Translations under genes and position numbers: made by a program
Notes under the pieces: model-generated
What the model was told of the DNA's origin: nothing
Database searches by the model: none
The model's input: the letters and a program-made list of their open reading frames with translations, nothing else
In this document: positions 1 to 7,189 of the stretch, piece by piece
How the letters are laid out: each line of letters begins with the position of its first letter
Position numbering within the stretch: the stretch's first letter is position 1
Origin: Streptomyces roseochromogenus subsp. oscitans DS 12.976
GTDB taxonomy: Bacteria; Actinomycetota; Actinomycetes; Streptomycetales; Streptomycetaceae
Direction: 5' to 3'
Assembly (NCBI RefSeq): GCF_000497445.1
Contig: NZ_CM002285.1
Location: 8,951,656 to 8,965,894 of the forward strand
DNA: 14,239 nucleotides

Positions 1-2
1 CC

Positions 3-488
3 CGGCTGCTCGCGTACGTCGACACGGACTACGGCGTCCGGGACCGGGCCGACATCACCGAGGACCTGCGCCGGTACCAGGCCTGGTACCGGACCGACGG
101 CTGCTTCCTGGACCGCGTGACCGCCACCCCGCAGGGCCTGGCGGCCTGCCGCCGGCTGGTCCGGGAGATACGGCGGCTGGGCGCGGCCACGGTCGTGCTC
201 AACCCGGGCGTCCACCCGGCGCCGGGGTACGCCCGCCTCGCCGACCTGACCGTCACCTTCGAGGGCCACTGGTCCACCTACGTCTCGGCGTTCACCCGGC
301 CCGTCTGGACGGGCCGCCACCCGCCCGACCGGTTCTGCCATCTCGTCTACGGCGTCCCCGAGGCCCTCGTTCCGCTCGCCGTGCGGACCGCGCACGAGCG
401 CGGCGCGGCGGTGTGCGGCCCGGTGACCGGCGAACCGCCCAATCCCTGGTCCGCGTTGACCCCGGCGTTGGGCGAGGCGGTCGGATGA
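3..488 (+). CDS. Spherulation-specific family 4 protein, 3' part (5' end outside window)
   Basis: The frame is open from the first bases of the window, so the start is missing; about 161 residues remain before TGA. The visible part contains LLAYVDTDYGVRDRADI, then YQAWYRTDGCFLDRV at about residues 24-38 of the fragment. Later come VVLNPGVHPAPGY and FEGHW. This order (a YVDTxYG strand, a WY...FLD segment, an NPG strand and a late FE strand) is characteristic of the spherulin-4 / spherulation-specific family 4, a TIM-barrel-like family often linked to polysaccharide hydrolysis. The acidic residues in FLD and FE are plausible active-site positions, but this is inference. The substrate cannot be told. 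The gene ends 67 bases before the maltokinase-cap-like gene on the same strand, so co-transcription is possible. Family call fairly sure; function uncertain. Confidence 0.82.
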   Translation, partial: RLLAYVDTDYGVRDRADITEDLRRYQAWYRTDGCFLDRVTATPQGLAACRRLVREIRRLGAATVVLNPGVHPAPGYARLADLTVTFEGHWSTYVSAFTRPVWTGRHPPDRFCHLVYGVPEALVPLAVRTAHERGAAVCGPVTGEPPNPWSALTPALGEAVG

Positions 489-555
489 CCTGCGGGAACG
501 GTGTGCGAAGCTGCGGGTGTCCGCAACAACCGCGCACCGCAGGGGAACCGTCTCC

Positions 556-1212
556 ATGGCCATCGTCCATCACACCTGGCTCAAGCCCACCAAGCTGGAA
601 CTGCTCACCGACTGGCTGCCCACCCGCCCCTGGTACCGCGGCGGCACGGACACCCCGGTGCTGACCAAGTCCGGCGGCTTCCGGCTGGACGACCCCGAGG
701 GCGAGGTCGGCATCGAGATCATGGTGGCCACGGACACCTCCACCCCCGAACCGACCGCCTACCTCGTCCCGTTGACGTACCGAGGCGCTCCGCTGGAGGG
801 CGCCGGGCACGCGCTCGTCGGCACGATGGAACACGGTGTGCTGGGCAGGCGCTGGGCCTATGACGGCTGCCATGACCCGGTGCTGGTCGCCGAGCTGCTG
901 TCCCTGATCGAGGGCAGGGCGCAGGCGCAGGCCCAGAGCATCGACGACATCCCCGACCACGAGGTGATCCGCTCCTACACCGGCGCCCCCTTCACCCTGG
1001 ACGGCCTCATCCCCGAGCCGGCCGACGACCAGCAGGGCACCCGCCTGCCCGCGCCCGGCGGCACGATCCTCCAGGTGCACCGGGTCCTGCACCCCGTCCC
1101 CGAGCACCCGCCGCTGCGCCCCGAGGGAGCGCTCGGCCATGTGGCCCGCGGCTGGCAGGACCCGCAGGGCAACCCGCTGACGGCTGTCTTCGCGACACTG
1201 CGCACTGCCTGA
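556..1212 (+). CDS. Stand-alone maltokinase N-terminal cap-like domain protein
   Basis: The product is 218 residues. The N-terminal ~100 residues run from MAIVHHTWLKPTKLELLTDW through LPTRPWYRGG and then a set of beta strands ending near GTMEHGVLGRRWAYDG. This resembles the cap domain of actinobacterial maltokinases, where WLP(T/G)xRWF is the hallmark. The phosphotransferase domain of a real maltokinase (total about 440 residues) is absent, so the protein cannot itself be a kinase; such proteins are often mislabelled '1,4-alpha-glucan branching protein'. A role in trehalose/maltose/glycogen metabolism is only inference. The ATG at 556 is preferred over an in-frame GTG at 517 because AGGGGA lies at 541-546, about 9 bases upstream. 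No frameshift is seen; codon use is ordinary for the window. Confidence 0.8.
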   Translation: MAIVHHTWLKPTKLELLTDWLPTRPWYRGGTDTPVLTKSGGFRLDDPEGEVGIEIMVATDTSTPEPTAYLVPLTYRGAPLEGAGHALVGTMEHGVLGRRWAYDGCHDPVLVAELLSLIEGRAQAQAQSIDDIPDHEVIRSYTGAPFTLDGLIPEPADDQQGTRLPAPGGTILQVHRVLHPVPEHPPLRPEGALGHVARGWQDPQGNPLTAVFATLRTA

Positions 1213-1314
1213 CCGGCACCCTCACCCGCAATCCGCATCGCCTGACCGGCGCATGCGCACAACCTGTCCCGCCTGACGTACTCCTGACGCGGCGTACTCT
1301 CGCACAGCGCACCA

Positions 1315-1360
1315 TCTGGCATGACCTCGACAAATCTGGCACTCTCTCGAAAGTCCGGCA
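1315..1360. repeat. Three tandem TCtGGCA motifs at ~20-bp spacing upstream of the M1 peptidase gene
   Basis: TCTGGCA occurs at 1315-1321 and again at 1335-1341, exactly 20 bases later; TCCGGCA follows at 1354-1360, 19 bases further. The first two units also share CTCGA at the same offset (11 bases after the start of the motif). Spacing near two helical turns on the same face is typical of tandem activator or repressor sites. It lies about 150-190 bases before the peptidase start, where a promoter could be. No regulator is identified, and chance similarity cannot be excluded. Confidence 0.4.
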
Positions 1361-1362
1361 GT

Positions 1363-1389
1363 CCGCGCCCTGACCCCGTGAGGGCGCGG
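1363..1389 (+). promoter_or_regulatory. Perfect 9-bp hairpin in the M1 peptidase leader
   Basis: CCGCGCCCT at 1363-1371 is the exact reverse complement of AGGGCGCGG at 1381-1389, with a 9-base loop. It lies between the tandem motifs and the ribosome binding site, so if transcription starts near the repeats it would be part of a leader of roughly 150 bases. It could be an attenuator, an mRNA-stabilising element or the terminator of the upstream gene (which stops at 1212); there is no T-tract. In a GC-rich genome such stems also arise by chance. Confidence 0.35.
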
Positions 1390-1506
1390 AGCACCGCCCG
1401 GTACAGCGATCGCGCAAGCCCCACCCCCGGCCGCCCCGGCGTACCCCAGCCGGCCCCACGGCCATCGAGCAGGCCGGGAATCCCGGCCGCCGCAAAGGAG
1501 AAGCGT

Positions 1507-3363
1507 GTGAGATCGACCCCCCACAAGGCCCTCGGCGCCGGTGCCCTCACCGTCGCCGCGGTGGCCGCCCTCGTGCTCCCTGGCACGCCCGCCGCGGCCC
1601 GGCCGGCCACGGCACCCGCCGCCTGTACCCCGGCGCAGATCGTCGGCAACGGCGGCTTCGAGAGCGGGACATCGCCCTGGTCGGCGTCCTCCGCCGGCGT
1701 CATCACCAGCCGCTCGGGACAGACCGCCCACGGTGGCAGCTCCTACGCCTGGCTGGACGGAGTCGGCCGTACCCACACCGACACCCTGAGCCAGAGCGTC
1801 ACGATCCCGTCCGGGTGCGACACGGCCACCCTCACCTTCTGGCTGCACATCGACACCGCGGAGACGACCTCGTCCACCGCGTACGACAAGCTCACGGCCA
1901 AGATCGGCAGCACCACGCTGGCCACCTACTCGAACCTCGACAAGAACACCGGGTACGTCCGGAAGTCCCTCGACGTGTCGGCGTACGCGGGCCGGACCGT
2001 CAGTCTCTCCTTCACCGGGACCGAGGACTCCAGCCTGCAGACGAGCTTCGTCCTCGACGACATCGCCCTCGACACCTCCGGTGGCACCGCACCACCGCCG
2101 GGCGACACGACCCGCACCCCTGCCGCGCCCTCGTACACCGTGAACCTCAGCAGCGACACCAGCGGCACCGAGTGGACCGGCAACGAGAGCGTGACCTTCA
2201 CCAACGCCTCCGCCACCGCGCTGAACGAGGTCTATCTGCGGCTGTGGGACAACTACCACGGCACCTGCGACGCGATGCCGATCCGGGTCAGCGACGTCAC
2301 CGGCGGCACGGCTGAGGCGCCCACCGTGGACTGCACCGCGCTCAAGGTCGACCTGCCGGCCCCGCTCGCCCAGGGCCAGAGCGCCACCATCGGCTTCGAC
2401 CTCGGTATCACCGTGCCCAGCGGCGCCGACCGCTTCGGCCACGACGGCGCCTACAGCTTCATCGGCAACGCCCTGCCCGTCCTGGCGGTCCAGGACAGCG
2501 CAGGCTGGCATCTCGACCCCTACACGGACAACGGCGAGTCGTTCTACTCCCTGGCCGCCGACTTCAAGGTGACCCTCGACCACCCCAGCGGCCTGCTGGT
2601 CCCGGCCACCGGTACCTCCACCGACACCCCCGGCTCCAGCGGCCGTACGGTGACGACGGCGACGGCGTCCAAGGTGCGTGACTTCGCCTGGGCCGCCGGA
2701 CCCTTCACCAAGATCTCCGGCACCTCCTCCACCGGCGTCGCGGTGAACGTCTACTCCGTCTCGGGGATCAGCTCCTCCAGCGCCCAGTCGATGCTCTCCA
2801 CCGCCAAGAGCGCCGTGGACGCCCACGCCTCCCGCTTCGGCGCCTATCCCTACGGCGAGCTGGACGCGGTGATCGACGACAACTACTGGTTCGGCGGCAT
2901 GGAGTACCCCGGCTTCGTCCTGGACGTGGTCAGCACCACCGCCCTCACCCATGAGACCGGCCACCAGTGGTGGTACGGCATCGTCGGCGACGACGAGTAC
3001 AACAGCCCCTGGCTGGACGAGGCGTTCACCGACTACGCCACCGACCTCGCCCTCGGCAAGACCGGCGCCGGCTGCTGGGACAGCGTCTCCTGGGCCTCGG
3101 CCGACGAAAAGATCACCAACTCCATGGCCTACTGGGACGCGCACCCCGACCGCTACTCCACCGTCGTCTACGGCTACGGCAAGTGCGCCCTGCACGACCT
3201 GCGCCGCGTCCTCGGCGACACCGCCATGGCCAAGCTGCTGAAGGACTACGCGACCGCCCACTGGTACGGCGTGTCGACCACGGCCGAGTTCAAGGCCGCC
3301 GCCCAGGCCGCCACGAGCACCGACCTCACCTCCTTCTGGACCCAGCACCGCATCGACGGCTGA
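1507..3363 (+). CDS. Secreted M1-family zinc metallopeptidase with N-terminal jelly-roll domain
   Basis: The product is 618 residues and is probably an extracellular aminopeptidase-type gluzincin. GTG at 1507 is chosen because AAAGGAG (1494-1500) sits 6 bases before it. It is followed by a signal peptide (basic start, hydrophobic residues ~8-24, PGTPAAA cleavage near residue 31). Residues ~40-188, from IVGNGGFESGTSPW to FVLDDIAL, look like a carbohydrate-binding-type jelly roll. A Pro/Thr/Gly linker follows, then the M1 N-terminal beta domain from ~206. The catalytic part has GGMEYP at 463-468 (the exopeptidase GxMEN-like motif), HETGH at 482-486 and the third zinc ligand E505, 18 residues on in SPWLDEAF. 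Y555 or Y557 in VVYGYGK is the likely transition-state tyrosine. The large C-terminal helical domain of PepN-type M1 enzymes is missing, as in short secreted members. A hairpin terminator follows the stop. Confidence 0.92.
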   Translation: MRSTPHKALGAGALTVAAVAALVLPGTPAAARPATAPAACTPAQIVGNGGFESGTSPWSASSAGVITSRSGQTAHGGSSYAWLDGVGRTHTDTLSQSVTIPSGCDTATLTFWLHIDTAETTSSTAYDKLTAKIGSTTLATYSNLDKNTGYVRKSLDVSAYAGRTVSLSFTGTEDSSLQTSFVLDDIALDTSGGTAPPPGDTTRTPAAPSYTVNLSSDTSGTEWTGNESVTFTNASATALNEVYLRLWDNYHGTCDAMPIRVSDVTGGTAEAPTVDCTALKVDLPAPLAQGQSATIGFDLGITVPSGADRFGHDGAYSFIGNALPVLAVQDSAGWHLDPYTDNGESFYSLAADFKVTLDHPSGLLVPATGTSTDTPGSSGRTVTTATASKVRDFAWAAGPFTKISGTSSTGVAVNVYSVSGISSSSAQSMLSTAKSAVDAHASRFGAYPYGELDAVIDDNYWFGGMEYPGFVLDVVSTTALTHETGHQWWYGIVGDDEYNSPWLDEAFTDYATDLALGKTGAGCWDSVSWASADEKITNSMAYWDAHPDRYSTVVYGYGKCALHDLRRVLGDTAMAKLLKDYATAHWYGVSTTAEFKAAAQAATSTDLTSFWTQHRIDG

Positions 3364-3370
3364 CCCGCCA

Positions 3371-3415
3371 GGGCCGGTCGTGGCAGACGCCTCCCGACGC
3401 TCCCACGACCGGCCC
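3371..3415 (+). terminator. Hairpin terminator after the M1 peptidase gene
   Basis: GGGCCGGTCGTGG at 3371-3383 is perfectly complementary to CCACGACCGGCCC at 3403-3415, a 13-bp stem with a 19-base loop starting 8 bases after the stop codon. It has no T-run, which is common for terminators in high-GC actinobacteria. It would separate the peptidase transcript from the lysozyme gene. Confidence 0.7.
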
Positions 3416-3519
3416 GTACGCCGCCCGGGGCCACCCATACGGACCAAGCACCGCCCGGAATGGATCAGTTGGGCGTTGCCCGGAGTGCGGTAGCGCCCGA
3501 CGACGTGTCAGATGGTCTT

Positions 3520-4356
3520 GTGCGAAGCTCCCTATGCCCCCAGCGCGGCCGCGCACGCCTGGCTCTCACGGGCGTCCTGACCGGCCTTCTCCTCACCCTG
3601 TCCACCCCCGTGGCCCACCCCGAGTCGACCCCTCCCGTACCCCGGCGCGGCAGCGCCTACATGGGGATGGGTGTGCTCGCCCACGACGGTCGCGCCGTCG
3701 GCGCCGACACGGCACCCCCCACCCGTGCGAACCAGACCGAAGGTGTCGACGTCGCCAGCCACCAGGGCAGCGTCAGCTGGTCGACGCTGTGGGGTGATGC
3801 CACCAAGTGGGCGTACACGAAGGCCACCGAGGGGATGTCCTACACCAACCCCTACTTCACCCAGCAGTACGACGGCCCGTACAAGGCGGGCATGATCCGC
3901 GGCGCGTACCACTTCGCGACCCCGGATGCCTCCGGCGGCAGCGCTCAGGCCGACTACTTCCTGTCGCACGGCGGCGGCTGGACCAAGGACGGCAAGACCC
4001 TGCCCGGCGTGCTCGACATCGAGTGGAATCCGTACGGCGACACCTGCTACGGCAAGTCCAAGAGCGGCATGGTCGCCTGGGTCCGCGACTTCCTGAACCG
4101 CTACAAGTCCCGCACCGGCCGCGACGCGGTCATCTACACGGCGACCAGCTGGTGGACCCAGTGCACCGGCAACTACTCCGGTTTCGGCAAGACCAATCCG
4201 TTGTGGATCGCCCGGTTCGCCGCGACCGCCGGGACGCTGCCGGCGGGCTGGTCGGTGTACTCGATGTGGCAGTACACCTCGTCCGGCAAGACCGTCGGGG
4301 ACCACGACCGCTTCAACGGCAACCAGGACCGGCTGAACGTCATGGCGACCGGCTGA
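3520..4356 (+). CDS. Secreted glycoside hydrolase family 25 lysozyme (N-acetylmuramidase)
   Basis: It cleaves the beta-1,4 bond between N-acetylmuramic acid and N-acetylglucosamine in peptidoglycan, like the Streptomyces lysozymes Cellosyl and mutanolysin. Counting from the GTG at 3520 the product is 278 residues: signal peptide with a hydrophobic core at ~13-29, a ~45-residue variable stretch, then the GH25 barrel from EGVDVASHQG to the end. Asp77 of GVDV, Asp166 and Glu168 of VLDIEW are the expected acidic residues. Their spacing (89 and 91) equals that of Asp9, Asp98 and Glu100 in Cellosyl, as I recall it. YHFATP and SMWQYTSSG are further family motifs. The start is uncertain: ATG 3460 and GTG 3505 are in frame and none has a convincing ribosome binding site; 3520 gives the most normal signal peptide. 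No separate cell-wall-binding domain is present. The last 17 bases overlap the convergent gene. Confidence 0.9.
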   Translation: MRSSLCPQRGRARLALTGVLTGLLLTLSTPVAHPESTPPVPRRGSAYMGMGVLAHDGRAVGADTAPPTRANQTEGVDVASHQGSVSWSTLWGDATKWAYTKATEGMSYTNPYFTQQYDGPYKAGMIRGAYHFATPDASGGSAQADYFLSHGGGWTKDGKTLPGVLDIEWNPYGDTCYGKSKSGMVAWVRDFLNRYKSRTGRDAVIYTATSWWTQCTGNYSGFGKTNPLWIARFAATAGTLPAGWSVYSMWQYTSSGKTVGDHDRFNGNQDRLNVMATG

Positions 4357-4804
4357 CCAGCCGCAGGGCGGCCCGCTTCAGTCGCAGCGCGACCCGGCCG
4401 GTACGGCGTGGCAGGAGTGCGCCGTTGCCGGCCGAGCCATCCTCGTGGGCCTGGCCCAGGGCGGCGGCCGGGACCACGAGGGTGATCAGGACGGCCATGA
4501 CCATCTGGCTGACGACGGTCACGATCGCACGGGCGCGGGCCGCGACCAGGGCCGCCACCAGGGCGAAGGCGGCGACTGCGGCCGCGCCGGTCAGACAGCC
4601 CCACGGCGAGTCGGCCCGCACGGTCCTGGCCGTGTCCAGAGTGACCCAGGACAGAAACCACAGCCCGAAGTCTGCGACCAGCACCGTCAGTTCCAGGAAC
4701 ACCGGGCCGCACCCGGCTCCGATGTCCGCACCGGTGTCGGCGCGGTCATGCCGCCGGGGGCCGCTGGCGGCGTCGAACGCCGGCGGGGCCACGGGGAGGT
4801 CCAT
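4340..4804 (-). CDS. Small integral membrane protein, function unknown
   Basis: I do not recognise a named family. The 154-residue product has a polar N-terminus with an RRHDRADTGADIGAGCGP stretch, then three hydrophobic segments. These are around LELTVLVADFGLWFLSWVTL, LTGAAAVAAFALVAALVAAR and IVTVVSQMVMAVLITLVVPA. The tail is basic (RLKRAALRLVSRSP) and presumably cytosolic. The pattern of hydrophobic blocks and codon use support a real gene despite the overlapping open frames. The ATG at 4804 is a choice; an in-frame start at 4870 would add 22 residues and neither has a good ribosome binding site. It follows the surE pseudogene on the same strand by about 75 bases and overlaps the end of the lysozyme gene tail to tail by 17 bases. 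Confidence 0.62.
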   Translation of the reverse strand: MDLPVAPPAFDAASGPRRHDRADTGADIGAGCGPVFLELTVLVADFGLWFLSWVTLDTARTVRADSPWGCLTGAAAVAAFALVAALVAARARAIVTVVSQMVMAVLITLVVPAAALGQAHEDGSAGNGALLPRRTGRVALRLKRAALRLVSRSP

Positions 4805-4879
4805 GGCCGCCACCCGGCCGAGCCGGCGGGCCGGCCAGGTCGGACACCGGTGGCGTGACGACGCACCCATGACAGCCGG

Positions 4880-5702
4880 TCAGGGGCGAAGTCCCGCCAG
4901 CAGGGCCGCCGTACGGGCGAAGTACAGCGGCACCGCAGCCGTCCGCCACGCCGACCGTCACCGTCCAGGTGCCGTCGCCGTTGTCGGCGTACTCCGGCTT
5001 GAGGACGGGGCGCGGATCCTGCGTGGTGACGTCGGCTCCGCGCGCCCGGCCCGTGCCCTCCGTGCCCAGCACCGGATGGTCGGCGTTCAGCCCAGGCCCC
5101 GAGGCAGCAGGCGTCCGCCATGGGCCCCGTCGCGCAGCCGGTCGACCAGCGCGAGCGCGAAGTCGACCGTCGGGCCCATGGCGTCGCGGATCCGGCCGGG
5201 TCTGGACTCTCCGGGCCGCCCGTGCTGACCGCGATCGCGGGTACGCCGTCCTCCAGTGCCGTCACGGCGGCGCCCACCGTGCCCGAACGGGTCGCCGTCG
5301 AGGCGAGGTCCGGGCCGAAGTCGGTCCCGGAGACCACCAGGTCCGGGGCGCTTTCGGCGGACACGGCGGTCAGACCGAAGCTCACCGCGTCCGCCGGTGA
5401 ACCGTCGGCCGCCCACACCTTCGTCCGCGGCTGCCGTATGCCGATCGGTCGGTGCGCTGGAGAGCCGGGTTCCGGCGCTCTGGTCGGTTCAGCGGGGCGA
5501 CGATCGTCACGTCGTACCCGGCGGGGCTGAGGCGGTCGTACAGCCCGCGGATGCCGGGAGCGTCGTAACCGTCGTCGTTCGTCAGCGGGATGCGCAGCGG
5601 CCGCGTTGGAGCCGGGGCCGGCGGGACGGCCGCGGCGGTGGGGGTGGCGAGGACGCCGGCGCACAGCAGCGCGGCCGGCGGAAGGAGGTGTCTGCGAGAC
5701 AC
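4880..5702 (-). pseudogene. surE-type secreted 5'/3'-nucleotidase, disrupted by several frameshifts
   Basis: GTG at 5702, with AGGAG a few bases upstream, starts a signal peptide (LLPPAALLCAGVLATPTAAA) and then the SurE metal-site motif LRIPLTNDDGYDAPGIRGLY. The frame then breaks near 5486, where reading one base further gives NDQSAGTRLSSAPT as expected for SurE. It breaks again at ~5441-5452 to give KVWAADGSPADAVSFGL, LVVSGTDFG and SGTVGAAVTALEDGVPAIAV. A third break at ~5190-5197 gives IRDAMGPTVDFALALVDRL. A fourth at ~5089 gives LNADHPVLG and YADNGDGTWTVTVG in the original frame. A probable fifth near 4920-4950 leads to ARTAALLAGLRP and TGA at 4880. The first two behave as one-base insertions and the next two as one-base deletions. 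The family removes phosphate from nucleoside monophosphates. It lies 34 bases after the MFS gene, so it was probably in one operon. Confidence 0.85.
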
Positions 5703-5736
5703 GGGAACTCCTGGTGAGAGCCGAGGCGGCGGTGGC

Positions 5737-6996
5737 TCAGCGCACCCCGCGGATGGGCAGGATGGCGAGCGCGCCGAGCAGCGACAGCGCGCCGCCGAAA
5801 AGGAACAGCGGGGTGTAGCCGCCGAGCCCGGTGACCACCGCCGAGGCGACGAACGGCGCCACGATCTGCGGGCCCGCGTTGGCGATGTTCAGCACGCCCA
5901 GATCGCGTGCGGCGTCCTCCGCACGGGGGAGAACGAGCGTGACGACGGCGGTGTCCACGGCCATGAAGCAGCCGAACGCCAGCCCGTTCAGCGTGCTGAA
6001 GACGAGCATGCCCGGCCAGGTCGGCGCGACCACGGGCACCACCATGACGACACCCGCCAGCGCCGCCGAGACACCGACGAACACCTTGCGCCGGTTCCAG
6101 CGGTCCGACAGCAGGCCGCCGACCAGCGTGGACACGGCCATCGCCGCCATCGACACCGGAGTGAGGACGGCCATGGCATCCGCCGCGCGCAGTCCCTTCG
6201 GCAGCGCGATGTGGTCGTCGAGGATGTAGAGCTGATAGCCGACGACCGAGAAGTAGCCCAGCACCATCAGGGCACGGCCGATGAAGGCCCAGCGGAAGTC
6301 ACGGCTGCTCAGCGCGGACAGGAAAGCCGCCGCACGCCGGCGCCAGGACGGCGCCGGTGCCGGCGCGGCGCCCTGCCCATCGCGCGGAACATCCCGGCAC
6401 AGCGCAGTCAGCAGGGCGGCCGCCGCCGCGGTCACCAGCCCCAACGCCAGGTACCCCGCGGGGAGATGGTCGGCGGATCTGGAGGCGATGAGGACGCCCA
6501 GCGTGCCGCCCACCGGCAGGGCGAGACCCACCAGGGCGGAGGCTGTGCCGCGGCGGGACGGCGGGATCCGGTCGGGCACGATGGCCGTGACGGCGGCCTG
6601 GTAGACGTTCATGGTCGCCTGCACCAGACACCAGGCGATGCCCACCAGGAGGGCCGTGCGCACACTGCCCAGGAGGGTGAGACCGGCCAGTGAGGCGAGC
6701 GCTCCGCCGAGCACCCAGGGATTGCGGCGCCCCGAACGGTCGGACAGCGCGCCGGCGACCGGATTGCAGGCGGTCGCGAACTCCGAGCTGACACCGCCGA
6801 TCAGGCCCAGCAGCACCACCTTGCGGTGCGCGTCGATCGCCTCGACCTGGGTGGGCAGCAGAACGGACCCGACCCCCATGTACACGGCGTACATCGACGC
6901 GTTGGCGACGAGCAGCAGCGTCATCAGCCCTCGCTGCCGGGACTCGGGTACGGCCGTCGCGGCGTCGGGCCGGAGGTTTTCGGTCGGCAGGGGCAT
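5737..6996 (-). CDS. MFS transporter
   Basis: The product is 419 residues and strongly hydrophobic, with about 12 membrane segments in two halves of six joined by a basic/proline-rich loop (RDVPRDGQGAAPAPAPSWRR, near residue 210). Motif A of the major facilitator superfamily is seen as GALSDRSGRRNPWVLGG after the second helix and again, degenerate, as GGLLSDRWNRRKVFVG in the second half. A proline/glycine stretch in helix 5 (ALPVGGTLGVLIASR) hints at an exporter-like type, but the substrate is unknown. ATG at 6996 has AGGAG 6 bases upstream on the minus strand. It is divergent from the LacI-type regulator. A probable LacI operator lies 72-85 bases upstream of the start, and the surE remnant follows in the same direction. 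Confidence 0.9.
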   Translation of the reverse strand: MPLPTENLRPDAATAVPESRQRGLMTLLLVANASMYAVYMGVGSVLLPTQVEAIDAHRKVVLLGLIGGVSSEFATACNPVAGALSDRSGRRNPWVLGGALASLAGLTLLGSVRTALLVGIAWCLVQATMNVYQAAVTAIVPDRIPPSRRGTASALVGLALPVGGTLGVLIASRSADHLPAGYLALGLVTAAAAALLTALCRDVPRDGQGAAPAPAPSWRRRAAAFLSALSSRDFRWAFIGRALMVLGYFSVVGYQLYILDDHIALPKGLRAADAMAVLTPVSMAAMAVSTLVGGLLSDRWNRRKVFVGVSAALAGVVMVVPVVAPTWPGMLVFSTLNGLAFGCFMAVDTAVVTLVLPRAEDAARDLGVLNIANAGPQIVAPFVASAVVTGLGGYTPLFLFGGALSLLGALAILPIRGVR

Positions 6997-7006
6997 GGCG
7001 ACTCCT

Positions 7007-7053
7007 GGGAGAAAGAGATGAGGGGAGGAGGGGGAGAGGGGAGGAGAAGGGAG
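7007..7053. other. Purine-only tract in the MFS 5' leader
   Basis: From 7007 to 7053 the + strand is G/A with a single T (7019); the sense strand of the MFS leader is thus a C/T run of ~47 bases ending at the ribosome binding site. It might simply be an unstructured leader or could form a triplex or alternative structure. No known element matches. Confidence 0.5.
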
Positions 7054-7067
7054 CCGAAAACGAGCTA

Positions 7068-7081
7068 CTTACACGAGTAAC
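7068..7081. promoter_or_regulatory. Probable LacI-family operator 1 (MFS side)
   Basis: CTTACACGAGTAAC is a near-palindrome centred on CG, as expected for LacI-family sites, and matches the perfect site at 9232-9245 in 12 of 14 positions. It lies 72 bases before the MFS start on the minus strand and 109 bases before the regulator start, where it could control both. Confidence 0.7.
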
Positions 7082-7145
7082 CGACGGCGGTCCTTGTGTA
7101 GCACCTGGCCGCGGAAGTTGAACAGAGGTCTGCATCGGCAAGCTG

Positions 7146-7159
7146 GTGACGCGTGTAAC
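7146..7159. promoter_or_regulatory. Probable LacI-family operator 2 (regulator side)
   Basis: GTGACGCGTGTAAC matches the perfect site at 9232-9245 in 12 of 14 positions, with the right half CGTGTAAC identical. It lies about 30 bases before the regulator start, a typical place for autorepression. Its centre is 78 bases from operator 1, which would allow looping. Confidence 0.65.
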
Positions 7160-7189
7160 GTTGTGGTCGCGGAAGGACCCGGCGAGCGG

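Noticed and set aside
1335..1345. TGGCACTC resembling the left arm of a CIRCE (HrcA) element
   Set aside because: The required right arm GAGTGC(C/T)A at 9-base spacing is absent.
1315..1345. AdpA-like sites around TGGCA
   Set aside because: The consensus TGGCSNGWWY needs C or G at position 5; all copies here have A, and the following bases do not fit.
1222..3447. Long open minus-strand frame (about 741 codons) across the M1 peptidase
   Set aside because: It is the antisense shadow of the peptidase gene; the translation is a glycine/valine/arginine-rich repeat-free string with no domain, and the plus strand has signal peptide, zinc motif and ribosome binding site.
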